This document shows positions 24,371 to 32,529 of a stretch of 48,716 bases of DNA, piece after piece. Positions within the stretch are counted from its first letter, which is position 1; each line of letters starts with the position of its first letter. Below the pieces are notes generated by a model, which was not told the DNA's origin, ran no database searches, and saw nothing but the letters and a program-made list of their open reading frames with translations. The stretch spans positions 1-48,716 of the forward strand of contig NZ_AOIJ01000046.1 of the NCBI RefSeq assembly GCF_000337175.1. The letters are read 5' to 3'. The position numbers and the translations under genes were made by a program. The stretch is from Natrinema gari JCM 14663. Its GTDB lineage: Archaea; Halobacteriota; Halobacteria; Halobacteriales; Natrialbaceae.

Positions 24371-25195
24371 TCACAGGACGTACTGCTCGCCGTCGATCGC
24401 CAGCGGCTCCTCGAACGCCTCCGCGGCGGGATAGAAGTGGGCCAGATGGACCAACCGCGTCCGCTCGGCGTCCAGTTCCGCGGCCAGTGCGAGGGCTCCC
24501 TCTCGAGTCATGTGTTTCGTGCCGAACGTCCGCGCGACACCGGTGGCGTCCTCGTGGCGGCCGCCGAGGGGGTGATGGTCACAGAGGCTCGCCGGGACGA
24601 TCGCGTCGGCCAGCAGGAGGTCCGGACCGGCCAACACTGCGCGGGATTCCTCGGGAACCGCGTAGCTCGTATCGCCGGTAATCGACAGTTTCGCGCCCGT
24701 CTCCGGATCTTCGACGGCGAGTCCGTAACAGACCAGCGGCGGATGCTCGACCGGTACCAGCGTCACGTCGAGCCCGCAGATCCGCTCGGTTTCCAGGGGT
24801 GTCGTCGGCACGACGGTAACGCGATCGAGGTAGTGATAGTCGTCGCGAACCGTCTCGGCGACGCTCGCGCCCGTCTCGGGATCGGTCTCGTCAGCCGCGT
24901 AGACCGCGAGGTCGTCCAGCACGCGGAAGACGTTGCCCAGGCCGTCGAGGTGGTCGAAATGGATATGCGTGATGACGGCGGCGTCGGGCAGCGGAACCTC
25001 GTCGCGGAGGAACTGGTACCGGAAATCGGGACTGAAGTCGATCAGCAGCGACTCGTCGGTCCGCTCGTTCTCGACGTGGACCGAGAATCGGGTGCGCTCG
25101 ACGCCGCGCTCGCGTGCGGCGGTACAGGTGTCACAGTCGCAGCCGACGGTCGGCGTCCCCGTCGTGTCGCCGGTTCCGAGCAGCGTCACGCGCAT
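24371..25195 (-). CDS. PhnP-like metallo-beta-lactamase-fold phosphodiesterase
   Basis: A 274-residue MBL-fold hydrolase. It starts MRVTLLGTGDTTGTPTVGCDCDTC, with the PhnP-type cysteine pair after the first strand. The metal motif is VITHIHFDHLDGLGNVF about residue 75 (HxHxDH); further ligands are in ITGDTSY about 175 and the final His in LVHLAHFYP about 248. PhnP cleaves 5-phosphoribosyl 1,2-cyclic phosphate, but no phosphonate genes are here, so the substrate is open. ATG 25193-25195 was chosen as it opens directly with the family's first strand. Confidence 0.88.
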   Translation of the reverse strand: MRVTLLGTGDTTGTPTVGCDCDTCTAARERGVERTRFSVHVENERTDESLLIDFSPDFRYQFLRDEVPLPDAAVITHIHFDHLDGLGNVFRVLDDLAVYAADETDPETGASVAETVRDDYHYLDRVTVVPTTPLETERICGLDVTLVPVEHPPLVCYGLAVEDPETGAKLSITGDTSYAVPEESRAVLAGPDLLLADAIVPASLCDHHPLGGRHEDATGVARTFGTKHMTREGALALAAELDAERTRLVHLAHFYPAAEAFEEPLAIDGEQYVL

Positions 25196-25276
25196 CGTTA
25201 CGTCGCCCCTCCGGGTGCGGTCGCGGGACGGGACGCGAGCGAGCGCCGGGAGCCCGACCCCACGGCTCGCCACACC

Positions 25277-25606
25277 CTACACATACGATCGCCCGTCCTC
25301 GAGCGCCGTTCGGATGAACGGGTGGTCCGACTGCGAGTCGAACCGATCGGCCGGGAGGACGTGGACCGAGAAGACGACGCCGTGCTCCAGCCCGACGGTC
25401 TCGGCGAGGGCCTCGAGTTGTCGTTCGCTCTCCTCGTCGGCCTCCTCGAGGACCAGCAGTACCTCCACGGACGTGTGGACGCCGCGGTCGTCACCCCGGA
25501 CGGCATCGCCGAAGACGACGAGTTCGCGGATCGACTCGCCGTAGTCGGCCCGTGCCCGGGCCGCGAACGCGTCCGCGGCGTCCCCCTGTGGTGGGTCATC
25601 GCTCAT
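25277..25606 (-). CDS. Degenerate nucleotidyltransferase-fold protein (MNT-like)
   Basis: A 109-residue protein with the minimal nucleotidyltransferase fold. RELVVFGDAVRGDDRGVHTS aligns with the usual GS-x-A-RG-x-x-x-x-SD, but the Ser is Asp and the catalytic Asp-x-Asp has become VEVLLVLEEAD, so metal catalysis looks lost. Such proteins can act as antitoxins or regulators; no HEPN partner gene is adjacent. A TATA-like ATTTATG sits 24-30 nt before the ATG, so it has its own promoter just downstream of a hairpin. Confidence 0.7.
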   Translation of the reverse strand: MSDDPPQGDAADAFAARARADYGESIRELVVFGDAVRGDDRGVHTSVEVLLVLEEADEESERQLEALAETVGLEHGVVFSVHVLPADRFDSQSDHPFIRTALEDGRSYV

Positions 25607-25628
25607 AGGGGGTGATTGACAGCCGTCG

Positions 25629-25656
25629 CATAAATGGTATTCCCCGTAGGACGGGG
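25629..25656 (-). terminator. Hairpin followed by TATA box between DUF2237 and the NTase gene
   Basis: CCCCGT (25642-25647) and ACGGGG (25651-25656) make a 6-bp stem with a 3-nt loop immediately after the DUF2237 stop. The A/T-rich patch at 25629-25636 follows on the minus strand. Probably a terminator for the first gene and the promoter of the second. Confidence 0.4.
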
Positions 25657-25662
25657 CGGTCC

Positions 25663-26058
25663 CTACACCGTCCCGGGATCGGCGTCATCGCCGGCGTCGT
25701 ACTCGTGGTCGCGAAGGAGGTCCGGATCGACATCGCGCAGGACCGCCTCGTGGGTCGCCTCGAGCACGACCGGCGGCGCACAATCGGCCGCTTCGGCTTC
25801 CAACCACCGTGCGAGACAGAGACACCAGCGATCCCCGGGTTCGAGCCCCGGAAACTCGAACGCCGGCTTCGGCGTGAGCAGGTCGTTGCCCTGCGCGCGG
25901 CTAAAGCGGAGAAACTCCTCGGTCATCACGGCACAGAGTTCGTGGCGGCCACGATCGGATTCGACCCGGCGACAGCACCCGTCCCGCAGAAAGCCCGTCA
26001 TTGGGTCGGTACAGCAGGGCTCGAGTTCGGTCCCGTATACGTTCCGGTCGTCGGGCAT
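25663..26058 (-). CDS. DUF2237 family protein
   Basis: A 131-residue cysteine-rich protein with nearly the whole DUF2237 signature: NVYGTELEPCCTDPMTGFLR at the N-terminus, DGCCRRVESDRGRHELCAVM next, then FSRAQGNDLLTP, PGLEPGDRWCLCLARWLEA and PPVVLEATHE. The conserved cysteines suggest a metal or redox site, but function is not known for the family. ATG 26056-26058 begins MPDDRNVYG. Distributed in bacteria and haloarchaea. Confidence 0.9.
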   Translation of the reverse strand: MPDDRNVYGTELEPCCTDPMTGFLRDGCCRRVESDRGRHELCAVMTEEFLRFSRAQGNDLLTPKPAFEFPGLEPGDRWCLCLARWLEAEAADCAPPVVLEATHEAVLRDVDPDLLRDHEYDAGDDADPGTV

Positions 26059-26159
26059 GTGCCCCGTAACGGCGGACGGGTGCAAAAGCGTGGCGTCGGA
26101 TCGCCGGCGAACAGCCGTGCCATCCTCGCGTCGCTGCCCGGGCGAAATGGGATCGATCG

Positions 26160-27575
26160 TCAGTGATCGTGGTCGTGATCGTGGGAGTGGCCACCGTCGC
26201 TGGCCTTGTCGATGTCGCCGCCGGCGACGAGCGCGTCGTGGTCGCCCTCCATCATGTCCATGTTCTTCAACGTGTCCCGTTCCTCGAACTCCTCGACGGC
26301 GTTCAGGAGGTCCTCCTGTGTCAGCGTCGTTCGGTCCTCGGTCAGCGCCTCGAGGACGGCCTCCCGCAAGACCATCCGGAGGTCGCTGCCGGTCAGCCCC
26401 TCCGTGACCTCGGCGATGAGATGCGGGTCGAACTCGTCGATGTCCATCGTTCGGGTAATGAGGCCGAGAATGTCGGCCCGCATGCCCGAATCGGGCTTGG
26501 GGAAGTTGATGATCTCGTCGAAGCGTCGCCAGGCGGCGTCGTCTAACTGGTCGGGGTGGTTGGTCGCGCCGATGAGCAAGACGTCGTCGTCGATGAGCGA
26601 GATGTTGTCGATGCTCTTGAGGAGGGTGTTGACCGCGCGCTTGAGCGCGGCGTGTTCGTCGCTGCGGCGGGTCTTGGCGACGAAGTCGAACTCGTCGATG
26701 AAGAGAATACAGGGCGACAGTCGCTTCGCGACCTCGAACGTCTTGTCGACGTTTTTCGCCGTTTCACCCAGATACTGGCTCGTGATCATCGAGAGTTTGA
26801 CCTCGACGAACGGCAGATCCATGTCCTGTGCCAGCGCCTGCGCAGTGGACGTCTTCCCGGTTCCCGGCGGCCCGACGAACAGCAGTTTCCCGATCTCTCG
26901 CAGCCCGATATCGGCGAGATAATCCCGGTGTTCGATCGCCTTCGAGATCTTGTCGAGTTCGTTCTGCTGATCCTCGGTGAGCACGAGGTCGTCGAGGGAC
27001 ATGTCGACCTCTTCGGGCGCACGAACCTCCACGAGGTCTAACATCTCCTCGTCGTCCTCCTCGTCGAAGTACTCGTTGAGGAGGCCGTCGATCCAGACGC
27101 GGTCGGCCTGAATCGGCCGGTTGCGCTCGCGAGCCGCCTCGTGAGTGACGTCGAACTCGTAGTCGTCGTGGCGCTCGAAGTGTTTCGCCAGCGTCGGGTT
27201 CTCGAGCAATCGGTCCGCGTCGACGCGCTCGGCGAACCACTCCTCGGCCATCCCCTGCTGGGCGAGGGTGATCGTCCCGGAGAACTCGTCGCGCTCGGTG
27301 AACATCAGTTCGGAGACCGCCTCCCACGGGCGGTCGACGCCGGTCGCCTCGCGGGCGGTGGTGGTCGTGACCGATAGCGGGCGGTCGATGCCGGCGGGTT
27401 TTCGAGTGGATCCGGTACCGCCCTCGGTGTCGCTCCCGTCCTCGTCGCCGACGCCCCCGGTCCAGTAGACCCGTCGGAACGACGGCGGGAGGTCGTTCTC
27501 GTCTAGCGTCCGGTCGTCCGAATACACGCTCGTCGTGAGCAGGAACTCCACGACATCGAGCGCTGCATCACTCAT
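26160..27575 (-). CDS. AAA-type ATPase with His-rich tail
   Basis: A 471-residue soluble AAA ATPase. Residues 1-210 are a variable N-terminal region with long acidic stretches. The ATPase core starts about residue 225: Walker A LLFVGPPGTGKTSTAQALA, Walker B CILFIDEFDFVAKT, sensor I VLLIGATNHPD, and Arg finger/sensor II region DAAWRRFDEIINFP then GLTGSDLRMVLREAV. It ends GGHSHDHDHDH, a possible metal-binding tail. It is not a proteasome regulatory (PAN) or Cdc48 protein by length, and no substrate can be named. ATG 27573-27575. Confidence 0.88.
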   Translation of the reverse strand: MSDAALDVVEFLLTTSVYSDDRTLDENDLPPSFRRVYWTGGVGDEDGSDTEGGTGSTRKPAGIDRPLSVTTTTAREATGVDRPWEAVSELMFTERDEFSGTITLAQQGMAEEWFAERVDADRLLENPTLAKHFERHDDYEFDVTHEAARERNRPIQADRVWIDGLLNEYFDEEDDEEMLDLVEVRAPEEVDMSLDDLVLTEDQQNELDKISKAIEHRDYLADIGLREIGKLLFVGPPGTGKTSTAQALAQDMDLPFVEVKLSMITSQYLGETAKNVDKTFEVAKRLSPCILFIDEFDFVAKTRRSDEHAALKRAVNTLLKSIDNISLIDDDVLLIGATNHPDQLDDAAWRRFDEIINFPKPDSGMRADILGLITRTMDIDEFDPHLIAEVTEGLTGSDLRMVLREAVLEALTEDRTTLTQEDLLNAVEEFEERDTLKNMDMMEGDHDALVAGGDIDKASDGGHSHDHDHDH

Positions 27576-27722
27576 TCGGTGAACGTAGTCACTACACGTT
27601 CTTAACAGCGTCGTCCCGTGCAACGTATGTGAGGGGGTTCCATCCCCGGCGACCGTGCGAGTGGCGTATCGGCCCCGGCCAGCGGCACAACCGTTTTCGT
27701 GTACGGGCTCACAATCACCCGT

Positions 27723-28094
27723 ATGAACGTGTTGCTGGGTCTCGGCGGTAGCGACGAGTCGGTGAAGACGCTCCGGCGAACCATCGAGCGAACGCGCGAG
27801 GTCGGTGACGAGTTGACGATCGTCGTCGTCGAGAAACCCGAGTCGAAACGCTCACAGGACGAGATGTACCGACAGGCGGTCGACGAACTCGAGGAGGCTG
27901 ACATCACCGACGTCGAGGTGGAGAAACTCGACGGCGACCCCGGAAGCGCGCTGGTCAACTACGCCGAGCAGGGGGACTACGATCAGCTGGTCATCGGCGG
28001 CGGAACCCTGAGCCCGATGGGGAAGATTCAGCTCGGCCCGATTACCGAGTTCGTCCTGCTGAACGCGCCGACAACGGTCAAACTGGTGCGATAA
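27723..28094 (+). CDS. Universal stress protein (UspA family)
   Basis: A 123-residue single-domain UspA. It starts MNVLLGLGGSDESVKTLRR and ends with GDYDQLVIGGGTLSPMGKIQ and VLLNAPTTVKLVR. The usual G-x2-G-x9-G(S/T) ATP motif is altered (GGGTLSPMGKIQLG), so ATP binding is uncertain. It is followed 2 nt later by the GNAT gene, probably one operon. A nearby in-frame ATG at 27699 is less likely. Confidence 0.85.
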   Translation: MNVLLGLGGSDESVKTLRRTIERTREVGDELTIVVVEKPESKRSQDEMYRQAVDELEEADITDVEVEKLDGDPGSALVNYAEQGDYDQLVIGGGTLSPMGKIQLGPITEFVLLNAPTTVKLVR

Positions 28095-28096
28095 CG

Positions 28097-28693
28097 ATGG
28101 CCGGGACGCGTCAGTATCCCGACGAACCGTCCGGCCCCTTCCCCTCGCCCCCGACGACGGTCGAGGATCGGGACGGACGGTCGATCGAGGTACGGGCAGC
28201 CGAGTCGTTCACCGGCGAGACGCTCGACGACGTCGTCGGGATGTACACCGAGTTCGATCCGACCGACCGTGCACAGGGGATCCCGCCGACCGGCGAGGAG
28301 CGGATCCGAACCTGGCTCGAGACGATCGGTGACGACAGCGTCAACGTCGTCGCCCGCCACGACGGGGACGCGATCGCCCACGCGATGCTCGTTCCCGACA
28401 CCGACGATCCGTCCGCGATCGACCACGCGTCCGACATCGAGTGGGAACTCGCGATCTTCGTCCTGCAGGCCTACCAGCGGGCCGGAATCGGGACGGTTCT
28501 GCTGAAGAACCTCCTGGGCCATGCGAGCGACGGCGGCATCGAGCGGGTGTGGTTGACAGTCGAACGCTGGAACAACCCGGCGATCACGCTCTACGAGCGG
28601 GTCGGGTTCGAGTCGACCGGCACCGAGAGCTTCGAACAGGAGATGGCGATCCGCCTCGCGGGCGACGGCAGCGGTGTGACCGACGGCGGCTGA
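28097..28693 (+). CDS. GNAT-family N-acetyltransferase
   Basis: A 198-residue acetyltransferase. Core motif A is WELAIFVLQAYQRAGIGTVL about residues 117-136 (Q/R-x-x-G-I-G), then LLGHASDGGIERVWLTVERW and NPAITLYERVGFESTG, the classical end of the GNAT fold. An N-terminal 40-residue Pro/Asp-rich extension precedes it. Substrate unknown. The start lies two bases after the uspA stop, so the two are cotranscribed; a stress-linked protein acetylation role is only an inference from that. Confidence 0.87.
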   Translation: MAGTRQYPDEPSGPFPSPPTTVEDRDGRSIEVRAAESFTGETLDDVVGMYTEFDPTDRAQGIPPTGEERIRTWLETIGDDSVNVVARHDGDAIAHAMLVPDTDDPSAIDHASDIEWELAIFVLQAYQRAGIGTVLLKNLLGHASDGGIERVWLTVERWNNPAITLYERVGFESTGTESFEQEMAIRLAGDGSGVTDGG

Positions 28694-28714
28694 CCGCGTC
28701 GGACGCCCAGACGG

Positions 28715-29173
28715 TTAGATCGAGAGGACCGGTTGGCTCGCGTAGGAGAGGACGTACTCGGCGGCCTTCTCGAGGACCTCGGCCTCGGTTTCGGTAACCG
28801 GTTCCCGGGGGAGAACGATGAAGTCGGCGTCGATGTCGTCGGCGGTGTCGAGCACGACGTTGCCCGGGTGCCGCGTCTTTCGTGTTTGCGAGAAGCCTTC
28901 GTCGACGGAGGTCGTAAGCGCCACGTCCGCGTCAGCGGCGATGTCGCCGATATCATCCAAAAACTCCTGTGTGTTCTCCGCGACGGCGGTTTCGTCGACC
29001 GTGCCGGCGTCTAATCCCCGGACGACGCCGCGTCCGAGGACGAACAGCGCGTGGACGGAGGCGTCATAGCGGTCGGCAACGGCGACGGCGTATTCGACGG
29101 CGGTGGCTGACTCGTCGCTCCCGTCGACCGGTGCAAGAACGGTGTCGACGGTAAACGGCTCGCTGGCGTCCAT
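28715..29173 (-). CDS. Universal stress protein (UspA family)
   Basis: A 152-residue UspA-fold protein starting MDASEPFTVDTVLAPVDGSD. The first strand and ESATAVEYAVAVADRYDASV are typical; the C-terminus DADFIVLPREPVTETEAEVL lacks the glycine-rich ATP loop, so it belongs to the non-ATP-binding group. It is the second of three UspA genes within 2 kb, transcribed toward the GNAT gene. ATG 29171-29173. Confidence 0.82.
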   Translation of the reverse strand: MDASEPFTVDTVLAPVDGSDESATAVEYAVAVADRYDASVHALFVLGRGVVRGLDAGTVDETAVAENTQEFLDDIGDIAADADVALTTSVDEGFSQTRKTRHPGNVVLDTADDIDADFIVLPREPVTETEAEVLEKAAEYVLSYASQPVLSI

Positions 29174-29289
29174 ACGCGGCAGTGGGCGGCCCGTCACAAA
29201 AAAGCCATCCCACCGTTCCGGGACCGAGTCGGCTGCCGCGGCCCCGTCGAACGGGGGTATTTAAGCAACCGCGAGCGTAACCGCTACGT

Positions 29290-29757
29290 ATGTTCGATAC
29301 GGTCGTGGTCGCCACCGACGGGTCCGACAGCGTGAAACGGGCCGTCGACATCGCGCTCGATCTCGCCGACCGGTTCGACGCCGAGGTCCACGCGCTCTCG
29401 GTGATCGACGCCAGCGAGGTCGACGCCTCACCCCAGCAGCTCCGGGACGAACTCCGCACTGCTCTCGAGACGACAGCCGACGCCGCGCTCACGACTGTCG
29501 AGGAGCGGGCGGATAGAGACGTAATGACGGCTGTCCGCGAGGGGCGGCCCGCCGTCGAGATCTGCGACTACGCCCGCGAGGTCGACGCCGACGTGGTCGC
29601 GACCGGCACCCGCGGTCGCCACGGCGAGAACCGTCTCCTGCTCGGCAGCGTCGCCGAACGGATCGTTCGCACCTCGCCGGTCCCCGTACTAACGGTGCGG
29701 CAACTCGCGCCTGCGGGCGACGACGATGGGGATGAGGGGGACGCGAGCGTCGCCTGA
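29290..29757 (+). CDS. Universal stress protein, ATP-binding type
   Basis: A 155-residue UspA. FDTVVVATDGSDSVKRAVD opens the fold and ADVVATGTRGRHGENRLLLG then SVAERIVRTSPVPVLTVR give the full ATP-binding loop G-x2-G-x9-G-S. The C-terminus is a short acidic tail. It is transcribed divergently from the preceding UspA gene (117 nt gap). Confidence 0.92.
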   Translation: MFDTVVVATDGSDSVKRAVDIALDLADRFDAEVHALSVIDASEVDASPQQLRDELRTALETTADAALTTVEERADRDVMTAVREGRPAVEICDYAREVDADVVATGTRGRHGENRLLLGSVAERIVRTSPVPVLTVRQLAPAGDDDGDEGDASVA

Positions 29758-29927
29758 CGGCCCGTCCCAGACGACCGCGCTCGCCGACCGGCGGTGACGA
29801 TCGCCGAGCGCGTCCGGGACGCGTGTCCGAGCTCGGGCGGCGGCGTCGCACGACGCCGCGGCGCAGCGACCGACCGACGAACCGCGAGACCGGCGATTAC
29901 TTCCCGGGCGGTCTCTCAGTACGCAGC

Positions 29928-31124
29928 ATGTACGACGAACTCATTCGAAGTGACGATCTGTCGCTCTCGCGGAAGTCCGTCCTGCCGGGGACCGGTTTCT
30001 TCCTGCCCGATACGCTCGAGGACGACCTCGCGGACCAACGGACCGAGGCCGCACTCGAGGGAGCCGAAACCGCGGTCATCGCCGATCCAGACGCCGACGG
30101 GCTGGCCTGTGTCGCGCTCATTCGAGAGGCCTACGACGACATCCAGAACGTTCCGGAGTCGGACGAGATCGATGACGACGGCGACACGACGGACCCCGCC
30201 GGCGCACCGCTCGAGGAGCCCGAGCCGACGCCCAACGGCGTCGCGTTGCTCCCTGCGAGTCCTCATGACGTGGAGGACGCGCTGGCTCGCGTCGCCGAGT
30301 ACGGCGACGACGGGATCGATATCTTCGTGTGCGACCTCGCGCCCGATCGGTACGAGTACGTCGCGGAGGAACTCACGGCCGCGCTCGAGATCGCCGATCG
30401 GCTCGCGTGGTACGACCACCACCAGTGGGGCGACGACGTCGCACGGGCGGTCCGGGATGCCGGGGTCGACCTCGTGATCGGCGACTCCGACGAGGAGTGT
30501 AGCGCCGACGTGGTCGCCCGCTCGCTCGAGTACGAGTTCGGGCCGATGTACGAGGAACTGGCCGCCGTGACCCGGGACCACGACCTCTGGCTGCGCGAGG
30601 ACCCGCGCAGCGACGACCTCGCGGATTACGCCTACTGGACCGATCCCGCGGAGTACGTCGAAGTCGTCCGCGAGTACGGCGTTGACCTCCCCGCGTGGGT
30701 CGAGGAGTATATTGCCGAGCGCCGCGTCGAGAAGGAGGCGCTCATCGATCAGGCCGTTGGCCGCGCCGAACTCCGCGAAATCGGCGGCTACACGGTCGGG
30801 ATCACCTACGGCCGTTGTTCGCAAAACGAGGTCGCTGAAGCGATGCGCGAACAGGGTGCCGACGCTTCGATCATCGTCAAGCCCGCCGGCTCGGCCTCCA
30901 TTCGCGGGACCGACGAGTTCGAACGCTGTCACGAGGTCGCGGGCAAGGTCAACGGCGGTGGCCACCCCAAAGCCGCGGGCTGCAAGCCCGACATCTACGA
31001 CGACATGCTCGACTACGCGAACCACTGGACGACGCGGGGGGCCGTGACGAAACGGGTCATTCTGGATGCGTTCCGTGATGTTCTCGCAGAAGATGCGAAT
31101 TCAACTGATGAGGGATACTGCTAG
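29928..31124 (+). CDS. DHH-family phosphoesterase (RecJ/Cdc45-like)
   Basis: A 398-residue phosphoesterase. Motif I is TAVIADPDADGLACVALIRE about residue 45, IFVCDLAPDRYEYV about 135 gives another metal Asp, and the DHH motif itself is AWYDHHQWGDD about 160. DHHA1 follows with VNGGGHPKAAGCKPD about 345. It may be a single-strand nuclease or oligonucleotide/cyclic dinucleotide phosphodiesterase. ATG 29928 (MYDELIRSDD). The extreme C-terminus DANSTDEGYC is atypical and coincides with the left edge of the AT-rich island, so the end may have been altered by an insertion. Confidence 0.88.
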   Translation: MYDELIRSDDLSLSRKSVLPGTGFFLPDTLEDDLADQRTEAALEGAETAVIADPDADGLACVALIREAYDDIQNVPESDEIDDDGDTTDPAGAPLEEPEPTPNGVALLPASPHDVEDALARVAEYGDDGIDIFVCDLAPDRYEYVAEELTAALEIADRLAWYDHHQWGDDVARAVRDAGVDLVIGDSDEECSADVVARSLEYEFGPMYEELAAVTRDHDLWLREDPRSDDLADYAYWTDPAEYVEVVREYGVDLPAWVEEYIAERRVEKEALIDQAVGRAELREIGGYTVGITYGRCSQNEVAEAMREQGADASIIVKPAGSASIRGTDEFERCHEVAGKVNGGGHPKAAGCKPDIYDDMLDYANHWTTRGAVTKRVILDAFRDVLAEDANSTDEGYC

Positions 31125-31166
31125 ATTAAACCTCCTCGTTTGAGGGGTTCGATAGGTGTTTAATCT
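31123..31166. repeat. 9-bp inverted repeat overlapping the DHH stop codon
   Basis: AGATTAAAC (31123-31131) and GTTTAATCT (31158-31166) are a perfect inverted repeat. Inside, CCTC and GAGG add a small stem. It marks the boundary between GC-rich chromosomal sequence and the AT-rich island. It may be a terminator or one end of the inserted segment. Confidence 0.5.
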
Positions 31167-31604
31167 CCAGACCATGGTGACTCCGATAGTAATTGGAAGA
31201 GGTACCAGTACTGGATGGTCGCTCGGTTCGGCTGACGCCGAACCACTTACACAAATCGCTACATCTTACCAATGAAGCCGATACAGCATGGTAGCACGTG
31301 ACAGCCTGAGTAGCTAGGCTGGCATGTGGGTTTGGTCACCATCAAAAAACGGTACGTCAGAAGACCCTGCTCTCAATCTGAGGGCCTTCGAATAGCACTT
31401 CCCTTCTCTTGCGGAACTCCGTGCAGTTCTGTCTTAGTAGTACCGACGAGAATAAATCACTGGCACTGTCTAGTTGAGTCAGTGTGAGAAGTGAACAGGG
31501 CGTTGAGTTTCTTGTCCAAAGATGCTCGCAGACCTGCTCATTATCCCTACTACTCACAAACTTGTTCACTTCTCAAACTGGCTTAACTAGTTAGTTCCGC
31601 TTAT
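31125..31604. other. 480-nt noncoding left arm of the AT-rich island with hairpins
   Basis: No convincing gene is present; the minus frame at 31357-31569 has no family likeness. Besides the repeat at 31123-31166 there are two perfect hairpins: GGTTCGGC/GCCGAACC with loop TGAC (31225-31244) and CAGCCT/AGGCTG (31302-31321). The density of stems suggests a structured RNA or a relic mobile-element end rather than plain spacer. Confidence 0.45.
31191..31206. repeat. Left copy of an imperfect 16-bp direct repeat flanking the island
   Basis: AATTGGAAGAGGTACC here and AATTAGGAGAGGTACC at 34035-34050 match in 14 of 16 positions in the same orientation and bracket nearly all of the low-GC island. They could be remnants of an attachment or target site; no integrase gene is seen. 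Confidence 0.35.
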
Positions 31605-32342
31605 TCAGGTTACATACGATTTGTAGATGTTTCTGGCCCACTCAACGGTTAAATCGTCTTCTGAAACCATACCCCCGATTTCTAGACCACGGTTATTGTA
31701 AAGACAGATCCAGGCAACGTCTTTATCAAGGGTTGAGAGCGCGAATGGTATTTCGTTTGCTGTCGTTTCTATTCTGATATCATTGGATTCATGTATCATT
31801 TCCCAGGATTGGTCGAAATCCGATTTGAGTTTCTGAAATATATCTTCCTCCAGCAATACCTCAATTGATCCCCCACTGTGTGAAAATTCTATGAAGAATT
31901 GGAGATACCACGAATTTATAACCGGAATTGCAATTTGAATGTGCTGTGTATCAGCTACTAATTTAGAAAGTTCCATTAGTACCTTTTGAGGACACTCTTT
32001 ATCATTTAGTATTATTTTCCCGTTGTCAAATATTTCTAATGGAAGTCGAGGAGTTTGACCCTGTTCGATGAGAATGATTTTTGCATTATTTATTGATTTG
32101 GATGCATTGGTAAATCTTTTGTATGCGTCATATAACATCAATCCAAATAATGTTGGATCAAGTGTGTTTTGCTCAAGTAGGTCTTCATCCCGCAAATCCT
32201 GGATTGAGCGGTCGATCGTTGAACGAGAAATGTTTAAACACCTCTCTAAGTCACGTTTTGTCCCACCTATTTCAATTAGCCTCTTTAAAACCTTCCATCT
32301 ATTAATAACTGTATATTCGTGATTGGGTATTTTTTCATTCAT
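31605..32342 (-). CDS. Winged-helix regulator with FilR1-like (DUF1724) sensor domain
   Basis: A 245-residue transcription regulator. Residues 12-60 are a winged helix (VLKRLIEIGGTKRDLERCLN, SRSTIDRSIQDLRDEDLLE). The remainder resembles the FilR1 middle domain known from archaeal regulators: PLEIFDNGKIILNDKECPQK about residue 100, IQIAIPVINSWYLQFFIEF about 135, and a C-terminal DKDVAWICLYNNRGLEIGG. Base composition is far more A/T-rich than neighbours, with many AAA, ATT and TTT codons, implying recent transfer. It is divergent from the Tat-protein gene and an identical 11-mer is present in both promoters, so it probably controls both. Confidence 0.85.
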   Translation of the reverse strand: MNEKIPNHEYTVINRWKVLKRLIEIGGTKRDLERCLNISRSTIDRSIQDLRDEDLLEQNTLDPTLFGLMLYDAYKRFTNASKSINNAKIILIEQGQTPRLPLEIFDNGKIILNDKECPQKVLMELSKLVADTQHIQIAIPVINSWYLQFFIEFSHSGGSIEVLLEEDIFQKLKSDFDQSWEMIHESNDIRIETTANEIPFALSTLDKDVAWICLYNNRGLEIGGMVSEDDLTVEWARNIYKSYVT

Positions 32343-32365
32343 CTGGTTAATTCACCCTATGTAGT

Positions 32366-32376
32366 GAATAAAGTTA
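32366..32376 (-). promoter_or_regulatory. Promoter/operator element of the regulator gene
   Basis: On the plus strand this is GAATAAAGTTA, on the minus strand TAACTTTATTC, lying 24-34 nt before the regulator ATG at the TATA position. The identical 11-mer is at 32496-32506 in the divergent promoter, making it a candidate binding site of the regulator (autoregulation). Confidence 0.45.
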
Positions 32377-32495
32377 CTACTAAAAATAAGTTGCCACTAT
32401 ATCCAGAAGATAGTGCCCTAGTTAGCCAAACCTAATAGTTTAGTTCATCGACATCAACCTCTGAGAATATTTCAAACTATGAATAGATATTCAGG

Positions 32496-32506
32496 GAATA
32501 AAGTTA
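32496..32506 (+). promoter_or_regulatory. Promoter/operator element of the Tat-protein gene
   Basis: GAATAAAGTTA occurs 24-34 nt before ATG 32530, identical to 32366-32376. Directly before it GAATAT (32465-32470) and ATATTC (32487-32492) form a short inverted repeat. Basal promoter and operator probably overlap. Confidence 0.45.
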
Positions 32507-32529
32507 ATACGTGATAGAGTAGTTCTAAA

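Noticed and set aside
31357-31569. 70-codon minus-strand ORF in the island's left arm
   Set aside because: No family likeness, no well-placed promoter, and typical random composition.
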